Of a stretch of 64,000 nucleotides of DNA, positions 8,273 to 17,107 are shown in pieces. Within the stretch, counting starts at the first letter, position 1, and each line of letters opens with the position of its first letter. Source of the stretch: Vibrio nereis NBRC 15637 (lineage in GTDB: Bacteria > Pseudomonadota > Gammaproteobacteria > Enterobacterales > Vibrionaceae); contig NZ_BCUD01000009.1 of assembly GCF_001591105.1 (NCBI RefSeq), positions 1 through 64,000 on the forward strand, given 5' to 3'. The notes beneath the pieces were generated by a model. That model was given only the letters and a program-made list of their open reading frames with translations, was not told the DNA's origin and did no database searches. The position numbers were made by a program, and so were the translations under genes.

Positions 8273-8484
8273 AATAACTGTCTCTGCTCTCAGGGCTTTG
8301 GGGTTAAAAATTAACTAAGTTGATTTTGTGACTTTATTGGAAGGGAACCAAGGTGTCTCGTATAGATGTTGATACTCACATCTCAAAAAATCACATCACC
8401 TAAAGCGATCCTACCAATTACCATAATTAATTTATGTACTTTTTGTATACATGTATATACTGTATACATCAACATGTAACTTTT
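8273..8484. promoter_or_regulatory. Divergent promoter region of the Wadjet-like operon and its WYL regulator
   Basis: This AT-rich 212-base gap separates the ATPase gene (leftward) from the regulator (rightward). On the minus strand, TTGAGA and TATACG about 16 bases apart (in the 8350-8385 area) are a possible promoter for the operon. The operator repeats at 8444-8468 lie at the regulator end, where bound protein would cover the regulator promoter. Positions of the transcription starts are not known. Confidence 0.5.
8444..8468. promoter_or_regulatory. Double TGTATACA operator
   Basis: Two copies of the self-complementary octamer TGTATACA (8444-8451 and 8461-8468) are separated by TGTATATAC, which itself creates a second palindrome, TATACATGTATA (8446-8457). 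WYL regulators of the BrxR/CapW type bind palindromes next to their own gene, so this is the natural candidate for autoregulation. It lies 17 bases upstream of the preferred start codon. Confidence 0.7.
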
Positions 8485-9369
8485 ATGAACAGTACTATGA
8501 CGCAGTTAGATATCAAGTGGGATCAACAAATGAGATTTCGACTCATCGAAATCATTGCCCAGTGGGAGGGACGTCTGACGACCAACCATTTATGCGATGC
8601 CTTTCGCATAGGTCGGCAACAGGCATCAAGGGACATTAACAAATATTTAAACCTTACTGACCGACAACAGTTGATTCTAGATAGGACAATTAAAGGGTAC
8701 AGACCAGCGGATGACTTTAAGCCACTATTTACTCAAGGTACTGCTCACGAGTACCTGACAATGCTTCATCAGCAGTATAACCAGGAAGAAACATTTGAGT
8801 TCTTCAGTTGGGGAGAAGCGCAGTCGACTGTATTAAATGTTCCTGAAAGGGCTGTTTCACCGAAAATTGTTCGTGGGTTAATTGCAGCTGCAAGAGCTAA
8901 CCTTAGAGTAGATATTGATTATGTATCGCTCTCAACTCCAGAGATCCGAGGGAGAATAATTGCCCCTCATAGTTTGGTATATGACGGCATCCGCTGGCAT
9001 GTGAGGGCCTATTGCGAGGAAAAAAGAGAGTTTCGTGACTTTGTTCTTAGCCGCTTTCGAAACGAACCGGATTTAATGGACAGATCACTTAATACGCGGG
9101 AACAGGATGATGATTGGAACCATCAAGTTATGGTAACTATTACACCAAATCCCTACCTATCTAATAAACAACAACGTGTTGTTGCTGAAGACTATGCAAT
9201 GGAAAATCGTAGACTTACAATCGTTACGCGCAAGGTTTTGGTTCATTATTATTTACGTCGTATGGGTGTTGTACTTGATGAAAAACGACTAAAGGAACAA
9301 CCCGAAATGCACCAACTGACGGCCAGCTATGAGCATCGAAATAATCTAGATGCTGATGATGTGCTCTGA
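8485..9369 (+). CDS. WYL-domain transcriptional regulator (BrxR/CapW-like)
   Basis: The product is about 294 residues. It has an N-terminal winged helix (LIEIIAQWEGRLTTNHLCDAF..QQASRDINKYL, about residues 15-50), a central WYL domain (DIDYVSLSTPEIRGRIIAPHSL, then RWHVRAYCEEKREFRDFVLSRF) and a C-terminal helical/strand domain. This matches the BrxR/CapW layout, regulators that hold defence operons silent until a ligand is sensed. It is divergent from the Wadjet-like operon, so it probably represses it and itself. An upstream in-frame ATG at 8434 is rejected because the resulting leader would encode the operator palindromes; ATG 8485 or 8497 is preferred, although neither has a strong ribosome site. 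Confidence 0.82.
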   Translation: MNSTMTQLDIKWDQQMRFRLIEIIAQWEGRLTTNHLCDAFRIGRQQASRDINKYLNLTDRQQLILDRTIKGYRPADDFKPLFTQGTAHEYLTMLHQQYNQEETFEFFSWGEAQSTVLNVPERAVSPKIVRGLIAAARANLRVDIDYVSLSTPEIRGRIIAPHSLVYDGIRWHVRAYCEEKREFRDFVLSRFRNEPDLMDRSLNTREQDDDWNHQVMVTITPNPYLSNKQQRVVAEDYAMENRRLTIVTRKVLVHYYLRRMGVVLDEKRLKEQPEMHQLTASYEHRNNLDADDVL

Positions 9370-9718
9370 TGTGTAGGTGGTTGAATTTGCTCTCTGAGTT
9401 AGATGTTTTGCAATATCCTATCTAATCCGTTAAACGCTAATTTAGTAAATTCACTGACTCATTTCTGTCCATTTTTGAGCTAGTGAACCTTTAAGTTGAT
9501 GTGTGATCTCTAAGTTATAGCTTCGTAATTGAGGATGATTAATCAAGTTTGGTTAACCGACTCTTGGAGAGATGTACCTTCGAAAACGTACTTTAAACAT
9601 GGAAGTTGACTAACATGCCTCGATCTGATTGTCTGGTATGTGGAAGTAAATGCTCGAATGATTGGGTGGTTATATTATGACGTAGCAGTAGGATCGTTGC
9701 CTGAGCTTAGTCCACAAA

Positions 9719-9755
9719 GCAAAAAGCGAACCTTGTAGGGGTTCGCTTTTTCATT
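9719..9755 (-). terminator. Bidirectional hairpin terminator downstream of gcvP
   Basis: AAAAAGCGAACC and GGGTTCGCTTTTT form a strong stem with A/T tracts on both sides, so it can stop leftward gcvP transcripts and rightward transcripts from the WYL regulator. Its stem sequence closely resembles that of the hairpin at 1571-1596. Confidence 0.75.
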
Positions 9756-9803
9756 ATTTGGAATTAACCAATTTAATGATTTATCCTCAGTACTAGCATA
9801 TCA

Positions 9804-9835
9804 CTGTTTCCAACTTGATATGATATGTTCACTAG
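9804..9835 (-). repeat. Right copy of boundary repeat
   Basis: Read on the minus strand this begins CTAG and contains CATATCAAGTTGGAAACAG, matching 1614-1646 in inverted orientation. It ends only eight bases before the gcvP stop codon, which may mark where accessory DNA joins the core genome. Confidence 0.5.
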
Positions 9836-9842
9836 GAAGCGA

Positions 9843-12707
9843 TTAGTTTTCGTAGTTCTCGATGCTTGGGCACGAGCAGATTAGGTTACGGTCACCGTAC
9901 ACGTTATCTACGCGGTTTACTGTTGGCCAGTATTTCCAAGACTTAGTCGCTTTCGATGGGAAGCAACCTAGTTCACGAGAGTATGGGCGATCCCATTCTT
10001 CAACGTAAAGATCAACTTGGGTGTGTGGTGCGTTCACCAGCGGGTTGTTCTCTAGTGGCCATTCACCGTTTTTCACTTTCGCCATCTCTTCGCGGATTGC
10101 GATCATCGCATCACAGAAGCGGTTTAGCTCTTCCAAATCTTCTGATTCAGTCGGCTCTACCATTAACGTACCAGCAACTGGGAATGACATTGTTGGCGCG
10201 TGGAAGCCGTAGTCCATCAAGCGTTTCGCGATGTCTTCTTCGCTGATGCCTGTTTCTTCTTTCAGTGGACGAATGTCGATAATACATTCGTGCGCTACGC
10301 GGCCGTTAGTGCCACGGTAAAGAACAGGGTAGTGAGGAAGTAGGCGCTCCATCACGTAGTTCGCGTTAAGAATCGCCACTTTAGTCGCTTCTTGTAGACC
10401 TGCTTCACCCATCATCGCGATGTATGCCCAAGAAATAGGTAGGATTGACGCACTACCCATATCCGCCGCAGACACTGCAAAGTCATCGCCTTCTACACCG
10501 TTTTCGATGTGGCCTGGTAGGAATGGTGCTAGGTGAGATTTAACACCGATAGGACCCATACCCGGACCACCACCACCGTGTGGGATACAGAAGGTTTTGT
10601 GCAAGTTCAGGTGAGAAACGTCAGAGCCGATGAAACCTGGAGACGTTAGTGCAACCTGAGCGTTCATGTTCGCGCCATCTAGGTAAACTTGACCGCCAGC
10701 GGCGTGAACCATTTCACACACTTCTTTCACTTGCTCTTCGTACACGCCGTGTGTTGAAGGGTAAGTGATCATGATGCTTGATAGGTTTTCTTTGTGCTTT
10801 TCGATTTTCGCAGCAAGATCGTTCATGTCGATGTTGCCTTCGTCATCACACTTCACCACGACAACTTTCATTGACACCATTGACGCTGTCGCTGGGTTAG
10901 TACCGTGCGCAGAGCTTGGGATCAAACATACGTTGCGGTGACCTTCGCCACGGCTTTCGTGGTAGCGTTGAATCGCGATAAGACCTGCGTACTCACCAGA
11001 TGCACCAGAGTTTGGCTGCAGTGAGAACTCATCGTAACCTGTGATTTCACACAGTTTTTGTTTTAGATCTTTTGCTAGTGCTGCGTAACCCGCTGCTTGC
11101 TCTAGAGGTGCGAATGGGTGGATAGCACCGAACTCAGGCCAAGTGATAGGGATCATCTCTGCTGCTGCGTTCAGTTTCATTGTACAGCTGCCCAGTGGGA
11201 TCATACCGTGAGTTAGCGAGAAGTCTTTGTTCTCAAGCTGTTTCAGGTAACGCATCATTTGCGTTTCGCTGTGGTGTGTGTTGAACACAGGGTGAGTCAG
11301 GAACTCAGAAGTACGGCGTAGCGCTTCTGGAATCGCAGCAAATTCGTTGCTCGCGATTTCTGAAGACAGCGCGTTCACGTCTTCCTTTACGTCGAATACA
11401 GCGAACAGTGCGTTGATGTCATCTGTCGTTGTTGTTTCGTCTAAGCTGATACCTAGCTTGCCATTGAGCTTACGTAGGTTGATATCTGCTGCTTGTGCTT
11501 TCGCGTAAAGCTCTTCAGTTTTGCTATCTGTGTTGATAGTGATGGTGTCGAAGAAGCTGTTGTGCGCAAGCTCGTAGCCAGATTTAGTCAGGCCAGCGGC
11601 TAGAATCGCCGTCATGTGGTGAGTACGGCGGGCGATGGTACGTAGGCCTTCAGCACCGTGGAATACCGCGTAGAAAGACGCCATATTCGCTAGTAATGCT
11701 TGTGCAGTACAGATGTTTGATGTCGCTTTTTCGCGGCGGATGTGCTGTTCACGAGTCTGCATTGCCATGCGAAGTGCTTGGTTGCCTTTTTCATCAATAG
11801 ACACACCAATTACACGACCTGGCATGGTACGTTTATGCTTGTCACGTGTTGCCATGAATGCCGCGTGAGGACCGCCATAACCCATCGGTACACCGAAACG
11901 CTGAGCCGAACCGATCACCACGTCTGCACCCATTTCACCTGCTGGTTTTAGCAGAGTTGAAGCGAGTAGGTCAGTTGCCACCGTTACTAGCGTTTTGTTT
12001 GCTTGCGCTTTTGCGATGATGTCCGTTAGATCACGAACTTCACCCGTTGTACCTGGGTACTGAACTAAAGCACCAAATACGTCTTGTTCTGGAAGTGATT
12101 CAAGAGTGCCAACTTGTACGTCAAAGCCGATGAATTTAGCACGTGTTTTCACTACTTCTAGTGTTTGCGGATGAACATCGTCAGCCACAAAAAATACGTT
12201 ACTCTTGCTCTTACCCGCACGCTTACACAGAGTCATTGCTTCGGCTGATGCCGTTGCTTCGTCAAGAAGAGAAGCGTTCGCGATGTCCATACCAGTTAGG
12301 TCCATGACCATTTGCTGGTAGTTTAGTAATGCTTCTAGACGGCCTTGAGAAATCTCTGGTTGGTAAGGTGTGTACGCAGTGTACCAACCTGGGTTTTCAA
12401 GCACGTTGCGCAAGATAACGTTAGGTGTGAAGGTGTTGTAGTAACCTTGACCAATGAAAGTACGCTTGATTTGGTTCTGGTCAGCGAACTCACGCATTGT
12501 TGCAAGCATATCTGCTTCGCTTTTTGCTTCTGCAATCGCTAGAGGCTTCTCTAAACGAATTTGAGCTGGAACGGTTTCGTCGATCAGTGCATCAAGACTT
12601 GCTACGTTGATAGCGTCCAACATTTTTTGTTGGTCAGATTTGTTTGGGCCGTTGTGGCGAGCAACGAACTCATTTTGTGTGCTGAGGCTTTGAAGTAATT
12701 CAGTCAT
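9843..12707 (-). CDS. gcvP: Glycine dehydrogenase (decarboxylating), P protein
   Basis: GcvP is the pyridoxal-phosphate enzyme of the glycine cleavage system. It decarboxylates glycine and passes the aminomethyl group to the lipoyl arm of GcvH. The 954-residue length is normal for the one-chain form. The PLP-lysine motif [16 protein letters not shown] is present near residue 700, and the glycine-rich [12 protein letters not shown] and [11 protein letters not shown] segments are typical. The N-terminal half is the inactive homologous domain that ends before [19 protein letters not shown]. The start ATG has AAGGA upstream. It lies downstream of gcvH but a strong terminator and 285 bases separate them, so it probably has its own promoter. 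Confidence 0.97.
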   Translation of the reverse strand: MTELLQSLSTQNEFVARHNGPNKSDQQKMLDAINVASLDALIDETVPAQIRLEKPLAIAEAKSEADMLATMREFADQNQIKRTFIGQGYYNTFTPNVILRNVLENPGWYTAYTPYQPEISQGRLEALLNYQQMVMDLTGMDIANASLLDEATASAEAMTLCKRAGKSKSNVFFVADDVHPQTLEVVKTRAKFIGFDVQVGTLESLPEQDVFGALVQYPGTTGEVRDLTDIIAKAQANKTLVTVATDLLASTLLKPAGEMGADVVIGSAQRFGVPMGYGGPHAAFMATRDKHKRTMPGRVIGVSIDEKGNQALRMAMQTREQHIRREKATSNICTAQALLANMASFYAVFHGAEGLRTIARRTHHMTAILAAGLTKSGYELAHNSFFDTITINTDSKTEELYAKAQAADINLRKLNGKLGISLDETTTTDDINALFAVFDVKEDVNALSSEIASNEFAAIPEALRRTSEFLTHPVFNTHHSETQMMRYLKQLENKDFSLTHGMIPLGSCTMKLNAAAEMIPITWPEFGAIHPFAPLEQAAGYAALAKDLKQKLCEITGYDEFSLQPNSGASGEYAGLIAIQRYHESRGEGHRNVCLIPSSAHGTNPATASMVSMKVVVVKCDDEGNIDMNDLAAKIEKHKENLSSIMITYPSTHGVYEEQVKEVCEMVHAAGGQVYLDGANMNAQVALTSPGFIGSDVSHLNLHKTFCIPHGGGGPGMGPIGVKSHLAPFLPGHIENGVEGDDFAVSAADMGSASILPISWAYIAMMGEAGLQEATKVAILNANYVMERLLPHYPVLYRGTNGRVAHECIIDIRPLKEETGISEEDIAKRLMDYGFHAPTMSFPVAGTLMVEPTESEDLEELNRFCDAMIAIREEMAKVKNGEWPLENNPLVNAPHTQVDLYVEEWDRPYSRELGCFPSKATKSWKYWPTVNRVDNVYGDRNLICSCPSIENYEN

Positions 12708-12992
12708 TGTCCTTTACCTACTCCATGGTTCGGGTAACGGAAGTCATCGTTACTGATAACTCTATACCAATCGTCGTAAATAGCTGCTTATTCTAGCTTG
12801 TTAAAATGCCCGATAACTGCGTTTAAATTTTTGATTGTAGAGTAACTACTTATCGAAAAATTTTGCCTTGTTCTCAAGCATTTTTCCTACGCTATTTCTG
12901 ACCATTTACTTACTGTATTGGTATTAATTATACGTCCGAACATTGAAAAAAAGCTGCCTTCCAAATGGGGGCAGCTTTCCTAATCTTCCTAA
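12708..12992. promoter_or_regulatory. gcvH-gcvP spacer with inverted repeat
   Basis: The gcvP leader contains the inverted repeat GTAACG-N8-CGTTAC (12734-12753), a possible operator or leader stem. I looked for the conserved glycine riboswitch core on the minus strand and did not find it. The rest is AT-rich and presumably carries the gcvP promoter. Confidence 0.4.
12945..12980 (-). terminator. Terminator after gcvH
   Basis: On the minus strand a GC-rich stem (AAAGCTGCC paired with GGCAGCTTT) is followed by an uninterrupted T tract, a textbook intrinsic terminator placed just after gcvH. It separates glyA-gcvH from gcvP. Confidence 0.85.
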
Positions 12993-13373
12993 TTACTCAT
13001 CTTCAATTGAGTTTAGGTATTCTTCTGCGTCTTTTAGATTGTCTAGTTCAGATGGGTCTGCCATTTTAACTTTCACAATCCAGCCGCCTTCATACGGTTC
13101 TTCGTTGATTAGCTCTGGGCTATCTTCTAGTTCTTCGTTGATCTCTACAACTTCACCCGTAATCGGTGCGTAGATGTCTGAAGCTGCTTTTACAGATTCA
13201 ACCAGTGAAAAGCTTTCGCCCGCTTCGACTTCTGCTTCCACTTCTGGTAGGTCAACGAATACTACGTCACCTAGCATTTCTTGCGCATGCTCAGAAATAC
13301 CGATTGTGACTGTGCCGTCGCCGTTGTCACGTACCCACTCGTGGCTATCTGCAAACTTCAAAGTGTTGTCCAT
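12993..13373 (-). CDS. gcvH: Glycine cleavage system H protein
   Basis: GcvH carries the lipoyl swinging arm that shuttles the aminomethyl intermediate from GcvP to GcvT and dihydrolipoamide dehydrogenase. The 126-residue protein has the standard fold; the lipoylated lysine is Lys62 in ESVKAASD. The C-terminal region [14 protein letters not shown] is also typical. GGAGA precedes the ATG. It follows glyA by 36 bases on the same strand, so glyA-gcvH likely form one transcript ending at the terminator at 12945-12980. Confidence 0.97.
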   Translation of the reverse strand: MDNTLKFADSHEWVRDNGDGTVTIGISEHAQEMLGDVVFVDLPEVEAEVEAGESFSLVESVKAASDIYAPITGEVVEINEELEDSPELINEEPYEGGWIVKVKMADPSELDNLKDAEEYLNSIEDE

Positions 13374-13409
13374 TGCTTAATCTCCAAAAAATAACTTTGT
13401 TTAAATTGT

Positions 13410-14705
13410 TTACTGGTAAAGAGGGAAGCGATTGCACAGCGTTTTCACTTCTTTGCGAACGCGTTGTTCTACTTCTGCGTTACCTTCTGGGTTTTCTACT
13501 AACCCATCCAGTACATCGCCAATCCAATTACCGATGAGCTTGAATTCTTCTGCGCCAAAGCCGCGGCTTGTGCCAGCTGGTGTACCCAAACGGATACCCG
13601 ATGTAATCATAGGCTTCTCTGAATCGAACGGGATACCATTTTTGTTGCATGTGATACCAGCACGTTCAAGAGCTTCTTCTGCTTTGTTCCCTTTCAAGCC
13701 TTTCGGGCGAAGGTCAACCAGCATCAGGTGAGTATCTGTTCCGCCAGTCACAATGTCGCAACCGCGAGTTTGCAATACTTCCGCTAGAACTTTTGCGTTG
13801 TTGATCACCGAATCGATATAAGTCTTAAACTCAGGTCCCAAAGCTTCACCGAATGCAACTGCTTTTGCTGCAATAACGTGCATTAGTGGGCCACCTTGCA
13901 GGCCAGGGAATACCGCTGAGTTGATCTTTTTAATGATGTCTTCGTGGTTCGTTAGGATCATACCGCCACGTGGGCCACGCAGTGTTTTGTGCGTTGTTGT
14001 TGTGACCACGTGTGCGTGTGGTAGTGGGCTAGGGTGAGCACCTGTCGCGATAAGGCCAGCAATGTGCGCCATATCAACCATTAGGATTGCATCCACTTCG
14101 TCTGCGATTTCGCGGAACTTAGCGAAGTCGATGGTACGAGGAATTGCGCTACCACCAGCGATGATCATTTTTGGTTTGTGCTCAAGTGCAAGAGCGCGAA
14201 CGTCTTCGTAGTTGATTTCTAGTGTTTCACGATCAACACCGTATTGAACTGCGTTGAACCATTTACCAGATAGGGCAGGGCGTGCGCCGTGAGTTAGGTG
14301 GCCGCCCGCGTCTAGAGACATACCAAGAATAGTATCGCCTGGCTTAAGAAGCGCTAGTTTAACCGCACCGTTTGCCTGCGCGCCTGAGTGTGGTTGAACG
14401 TTTGCGTACTCACATTGAAAAAGTTGTTTAGCGCGTTCAATAGCGATTGCCTCTACTGTATCAACGTGCTCACAACCACCGTAATAACGGCGACCTGGGT
14501 AGCCTTCTGCATATTTGTTAGTAAGGCATGTGCCTTGTGCTTGCATCACCGCTTTAGACACGATGTTCTCTGAAGCGATCAGCTCGATTTGTTCGTTCTG
14601 ACGAGAAAACTCAGATTGGATACCCGCAAAAACGGCATCGTCTGTAGCAGAAAGGTTGGTAGAGAAAAAGTTCTCTAGGCTGTGATTCTGATAAGTGTTG
14701 TTCAT
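13410..14705 (-). CDS. glyA: Serine hydroxymethyltransferase
   Basis: SHMT interconverts serine and glycine using tetrahydrofolate, and so couples to the glycine cleavage proteins around it. The 431-residue product contains the PLP-lysine motif [14 protein letters not shown] (about residue 240), the [13 protein letters not shown] segment and the [14 protein letters not shown] folate-site region. It is about 13 residues longer at the N-terminus than the usual 417-residue enzyme; ATG 14705 has GGAAGG ten bases upstream. This cluster-linked copy is probably a second SHMT dedicated to glycine catabolism, in addition to a main-chromosome GlyA; that is inference from Vibrio genomes generally. Confidence 0.96.
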   Translation of the reverse strand: MNNTYQNHSLENFFSTNLSATDDAVFAGIQSEFSRQNEQIELIASENIVSKAVMQAQGTCLTNKYAEGYPGRRYYGGCEHVDTVEAIAIERAKQLFQCEYANVQPHSGAQANGAVKLALLKPGDTILGMSLDAGGHLTHGARPALSGKWFNAVQYGVDRETLEINYEDVRALALEHKPKMIIAGGSAIPRTIDFAKFREIADEVDAILMVDMAHIAGLIATGAHPSPLPHAHVVTTTTHKTLRGPRGGMILTNHEDIIKKINSAVFPGLQGGPLMHVIAAKAVAFGEALGPEFKTYIDSVINNAKVLAEVLQTRGCDIVTGGTDTHLMLVDLRPKGLKGNKAEEALERAGITCNKNGIPFDSEKPMITSGIRLGTPAGTSRGFGAEEFKLIGNWIGDVLDGLVENPEGNAEVEQRVRKEVKTLCNRFPLYQ

Positions 14706-14727
14706 GGTAGATGACCTTCCTATCGTG

Positions 14728-14766
14728 CTAACGAGATGTATTTATGTAGGGTACTTACCTCGTTAG
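14728..14766 (-). promoter_or_regulatory. Stem-loop in the glyA 5' leader
   Basis: CTAACGAG (14728-14735) pairs perfectly with CTCGTTAG (14759-14766). In the glyA mRNA this stem ends about ten bases before the GGAAGG ribosome site, a position where folding could affect translation or RNA stability. There is no T tract after it on the minus strand, so it is not an obvious terminator. Confidence 0.45.
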
Positions 14767-14952
14767 TCCTTATTTTTTATTGCTCTCTGAAAACAGAAAA
14801 CAACGTGATTTCCATGTCCCCAAAAGGGTGGGGTAAAACCGAATTTGATTGTTAAATCTATCAACGAACAAACCCGGAAACAGCATCTCTTCAACTAACA
14901 AGTTGGTAACATAGCGGTTGTTATCGGAACAATCAACCAAAAATTTCCTATT

Positions 14953-14967
14953 GGAAACATGGTTTCT
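14953..14967. promoter_or_regulatory. Operator-like palindrome before glyA / XRE gene
   Basis: GGAAACATGGTTTCT is an inverted repeat (GGAAAC-N3-GTTTC). The same element, GGAAACAAGGTTTCC, is found at 15906-15920 before gcvT, and the flanks also agree (ATTGGAAAC). Two copies at the two ends of the regulator gene suggest binding by the XRE-cupin protein encoded between them. Confidence 0.65.
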
Positions 14968-15075
14968 AATTTTGTTACCGAGAGCACGGTTTATTTCTTG
15001 TTCGGTGCTTTCCTCTATTATCCGCTTCGGGCACAATGAAAATGACACAGGAAGTAGCCGTTTAAAGAGGGAAGT

Positions 15076-15699
15076 ATGCCCGAAGATTTCTATGACGAAT
15101 ATCCGTCGTTGACTCTGGCAAGAGAGTCGTCCGAGCAAAACATCGAGCCGTTAAAGCTCGGACAGCGTATTAAAGACATACGTAGCAAATTAGGCATCAC
15201 ACTTGAAGAAGCAAGCCAAAGAACAGGCCTTGCGCGATCCACACTAAGCAAGATCGAAAACGAGCAAATTTCACCGACATTCCAGGCAATGCAAAAACTG
15301 GCGGCTGGTTTACAAATAGATATGCCGCAACTATTTGAACCGCCAAGGAAAAAGGTTGCAGCAGGGCGACGGGATATCACGCTATCAAACCAAGGAAAAC
15401 CGCACCCAACGCCAACCTATGAGCATGAATTGCTTGCCACTCAGCTTTCTAATAAAAAGATGATGCCATTTAAAAGCCGTATTCATGCGCGTGAGTTTGA
15501 AGAGTATGGTGATTGGGTAAGACATGATGGTGAAGAGTTTCTACTGATTTTATCCGGAGCCGTCAGATTTTATTCCGAGTTTTATGAGCCAGTCGAACTA
15601 TGTGAAGGTGACAGTGTTTACTACGATGCGAATATGGGGCATATGCTGGTTTCGATCAGCGAAGAAGATGCGCATATTTTATGGGTCACCGCTAAATAA
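15076..15699 (+). CDS. XRE-family regulator with C-terminal cupin domain
   Basis: The 207-residue protein has a helix-turn-helix domain (about residues 27-82: LGQRIKDIRSKLGITLEEAS, then TGLARSTLSKIEN) and a cupin domain in the C-terminal half (GEEFLLILSGAVRFYSE through EGDSVYYDANMGHMLVS). This layout is common in regulators that sense a small molecule through the cupin. It lies between glyA-gcvH (divergent) and gcvT (co-directional, 258 bases downstream), and the same palindrome precedes both, so it very probably controls the glycine cleavage genes. GAGGGAAG precedes the ATG. The ligand is unknown; glycine or a one-carbon metabolite would make sense. Confidence 0.9.
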   Translation: MPEDFYDEYPSLTLARESSEQNIEPLKLGQRIKDIRSKLGITLEEASQRTGLARSTLSKIENEQISPTFQAMQKLAAGLQIDMPQLFEPPRKKVAAGRRDITLSNQGKPHPTPTYEHELLATQLSNKKMMPFKSRIHAREFEEYGDWVRHDGEEFLLILSGAVRFYSEFYEPVELCEGDSVYYDANMGHMLVSISEEDAHILWVTAK

Positions 15700-15727
15700 A
15701 ACGGGTTTAACTCGATTTCCTATAGTG

Positions 15728-15745
15728 AAAGCAAACGTTTGCTTT
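15728..15745. promoter_or_regulatory. PurR-type box upstream of gcvT
   Basis: AAAGCAAACGTTTGCTTT is a perfect 18-base palindrome and its core matches the enterobacterial PurR consensus (ANGCAANCGNTTNCNT) at every fixed position. PurR represses gcv and glyA genes in E. coli. The following T-rich run means it could alternatively be a small terminator of the XRE gene. Confidence 0.6.
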
Positions 15746-15767
15746 TGTTTTTTAGATAAGTACAATA

Positions 15768-15810
15768 GCGCCGTCTTGAGCAAAGAATGTTCGTGACGGC
15801 GCTTTCATTT
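15768..15810 (+). terminator. Terminator after the XRE gene
   Basis: GCGCCGTC and GACGGCGC form a perfect GC-rich stem with a 19-base loop, followed by TTTCATTT. It probably isolates gcvT from the XRE transcript and implies a separate gcvT promoter. Confidence 0.6.
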
Positions 15811-15905
15811 CATATTTCCCGATGTGAATTTAATGTTAAATGTCACATTTTGAACTGTTCTAAACTTGTTAATGGTGCAAAACTTCTCCACTCGTGTTTA
15901 TTATT

Positions 15906-15920
15906 GGAAACAAGGTTTCC
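15906..15920. promoter_or_regulatory. Operator-like palindrome before gcvT
   Basis: GGAAACAAGGTTTCC is a perfect inverted repeat matching the site at 14953-14967, located 38 bases before the gcvT start, where it would overlap the promoter or leader. Confidence 0.65.
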
Positions 15921-15957
15921 TCGAATGGAAAACGGACCTGATTAAATGGAGACAACA

Positions 15958-17076
15958 ATGACTCAAGATCTACTAAAAACGCCACTTCATGCACTTCATA
16001 TTGAAGCGGGTGCAAAAATGGTTCCTTTCGCAGGCTACGATATGCCAGTGCAATACAAACTTGGCGTAAAGAAAGAGCACTTACACACGCGTGATGCCGC
16101 GGGTCTGTTTGATGTTTCTCACATGGGACAACTTCGTTTGCACGGGGCAGGCGCAGCAGCGTTCCTTGAGTCATTGGTTCCAGTAGACATTATCGACTTG
16201 CCACAAGGCAGCCAGCGCTACGCATTCTTTACCAATGAAGAAGGCGGCATTATGGATGATCTGATGGTAGCCAACCTAAGCGATCACCTATTTGTTGTCG
16301 TTAATGCGGCATGTAAAGATCAGGACATTAGCCATCTTCAGGCGCACCTTCCTGAAGGCGTTGAGCTAGAAATTATCGAAGACCGTGCGCTACTTGCGCT
16401 GCAAGGACCAAAAGCGGTTGAGGTGCTTAAGCGTTTTAATGCTGAAGTCGCGGACATGGTGTTTATGGACGTGAGAAAACTGGAGATCCTGGGTGTTGAG
16501 TGTATTGTTAGCCGCAGTGGTTACACGGGCGAAGATGGCTATGAAATCTCTGTACCAAGTTCTCATGCAGAAGAATTAGCACGCAAGTTAACCGATGAAG
16601 CGGAAGTTGAGTGGATTGGCCTCGGTGCTCGTGATTCACTTCGCCTTGAGTGTGGTTTGTGCCTATACGGTCACGATTTAGATACAACGACAACACCTGT
16701 AGAAGCAAGCCTATTATGGGGTATTCAAAAAGTTCGTCGTCTTGGTGGTGAGCGTGAAGGCGGCTTCCCTGGTGCTGATATCATTTTGAAGCAGATCGAA
16801 ACGAAAGATGTCACACGTAAGCGCGTGGGTCTCGTTGGTCAAACTAAAGCTCCTGTTCGTGAAGGCGCAGAATTGTTTGACGCAGAAGATAACAAAGTGG
16901 GTGTGGTAACCAGTGGTACTGCGGGGCCGAACGCAGGTAAACCAGTGTCTATGGCATATGTACGTGCGGACCTTGCTGCGATTGGCACTGAGCTGTTCGC
17001 CGATGTTCGTGGTAAGAAATTACCAATGACAGTAGAGAAAATGCCATTTGTTCCACAGCGCTATTACCGCGGCTGA
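15958..17076 (+). CDS. gcvT: Glycine cleavage system T protein (aminomethyltransferase)
   Basis: GcvT transfers the methylene group from lipoyl-GcvH to tetrahydrofolate, releasing ammonia. The 372-residue chain starts TPLHALHIEAGAKMVPFAGY and shows VSHMGQ, the LALQGP segment, SRSGYTGEDGYEI and the ARDSLRLECGLCLYGHD motif, all family hallmarks. The ATG at 15958 is preferred over one at 15946 because GGAGA lies six bases before it. The gene is separated from gcvH/gcvP, unlike the E. coli gcvTHP order, and is linked to them through the XRE regulator. Confidence 0.97.
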   Translation: MTQDLLKTPLHALHIEAGAKMVPFAGYDMPVQYKLGVKKEHLHTRDAAGLFDVSHMGQLRLHGAGAAAFLESLVPVDIIDLPQGSQRYAFFTNEEGGIMDDLMVANLSDHLFVVVNAACKDQDISHLQAHLPEGVELEIIEDRALLALQGPKAVEVLKRFNAEVADMVFMDVRKLEILGVECIVSRSGYTGEDGYEISVPSSHAEELARKLTDEAEVEWIGLGARDSLRLECGLCLYGHDLDTTTTPVEASLLWGIQKVRRLGGEREGGFPGADIILKQIETKDVTRKRVGLVGQTKAPVREGAELFDAEDNKVGVVTSGTAGPNAGKPVSMAYVRADLAAIGTELFADVRGKKLPMTVEKMPFVPQRYYRG

Positions 17077-17107
17077 TAACTTGGTTCAATATATTGTCAA
17101 TATTTAT

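Larger units (their letters stand above)
9370..9842. other. 473-base gap between the WYL regulator and gcvP
   Basis: I see no convincing gene. The gap contains a hairpin at 9721-9751, the right copy of the boundary repeat at 9804-9835, and a 21-codon frame (9615-9680) with CLVCGSKC but no ribosome site, which I do not call a gene. The non-coding, degenerate appearance fits a junction between an acquired block and the core glycine cluster. Confidence 0.45.
14706..15075. promoter_or_regulatory. Divergent glyA / XRE-regulator control region
   Basis: This 370-base gap serves leftward glyA-gcvH and rightward XRE transcription. It contains a stem in the glyA leader (14728-14766) and an operator-like palindrome (14953-14967). 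A frame running through it on the minus strand (14770-15138) overlaps the XRE gene and looks spurious. Confidence 0.6.

Noticed and set aside
8434-8484. Extended N-terminus of the WYL regulator from ATG 8434
   Set aside because: The extension consists of translated operator palindromes, rich in Tyr/Cys/Ile, and lacks a ribosome site.
9615-9680. 21-codon frame with CxxC-like residues
   Set aside because: No ribosome site, no conservation evidence, and it lies in apparently decayed junction DNA.
1614-9835. Annotating the defence block as a complete transposon or integrative element
   Set aside because: Repeats at the edges are suggestive, but no transposase, integrase or target-site duplication is visible.
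14770-15138. Minus-strand 122-codon frame in the glyA/XRE gap
   Set aside because: It overlaps the XRE gene start and the shared operator, has no ribosome site and no recognisable motif.
14706-15957. Possible glycine riboswitch in the glyA or gcvT leaders
   Set aside because: I did not find the conserved glycine aptamer core in either leader, and palindromic operators explain the visible structure. A covariance-model scan would settle it.
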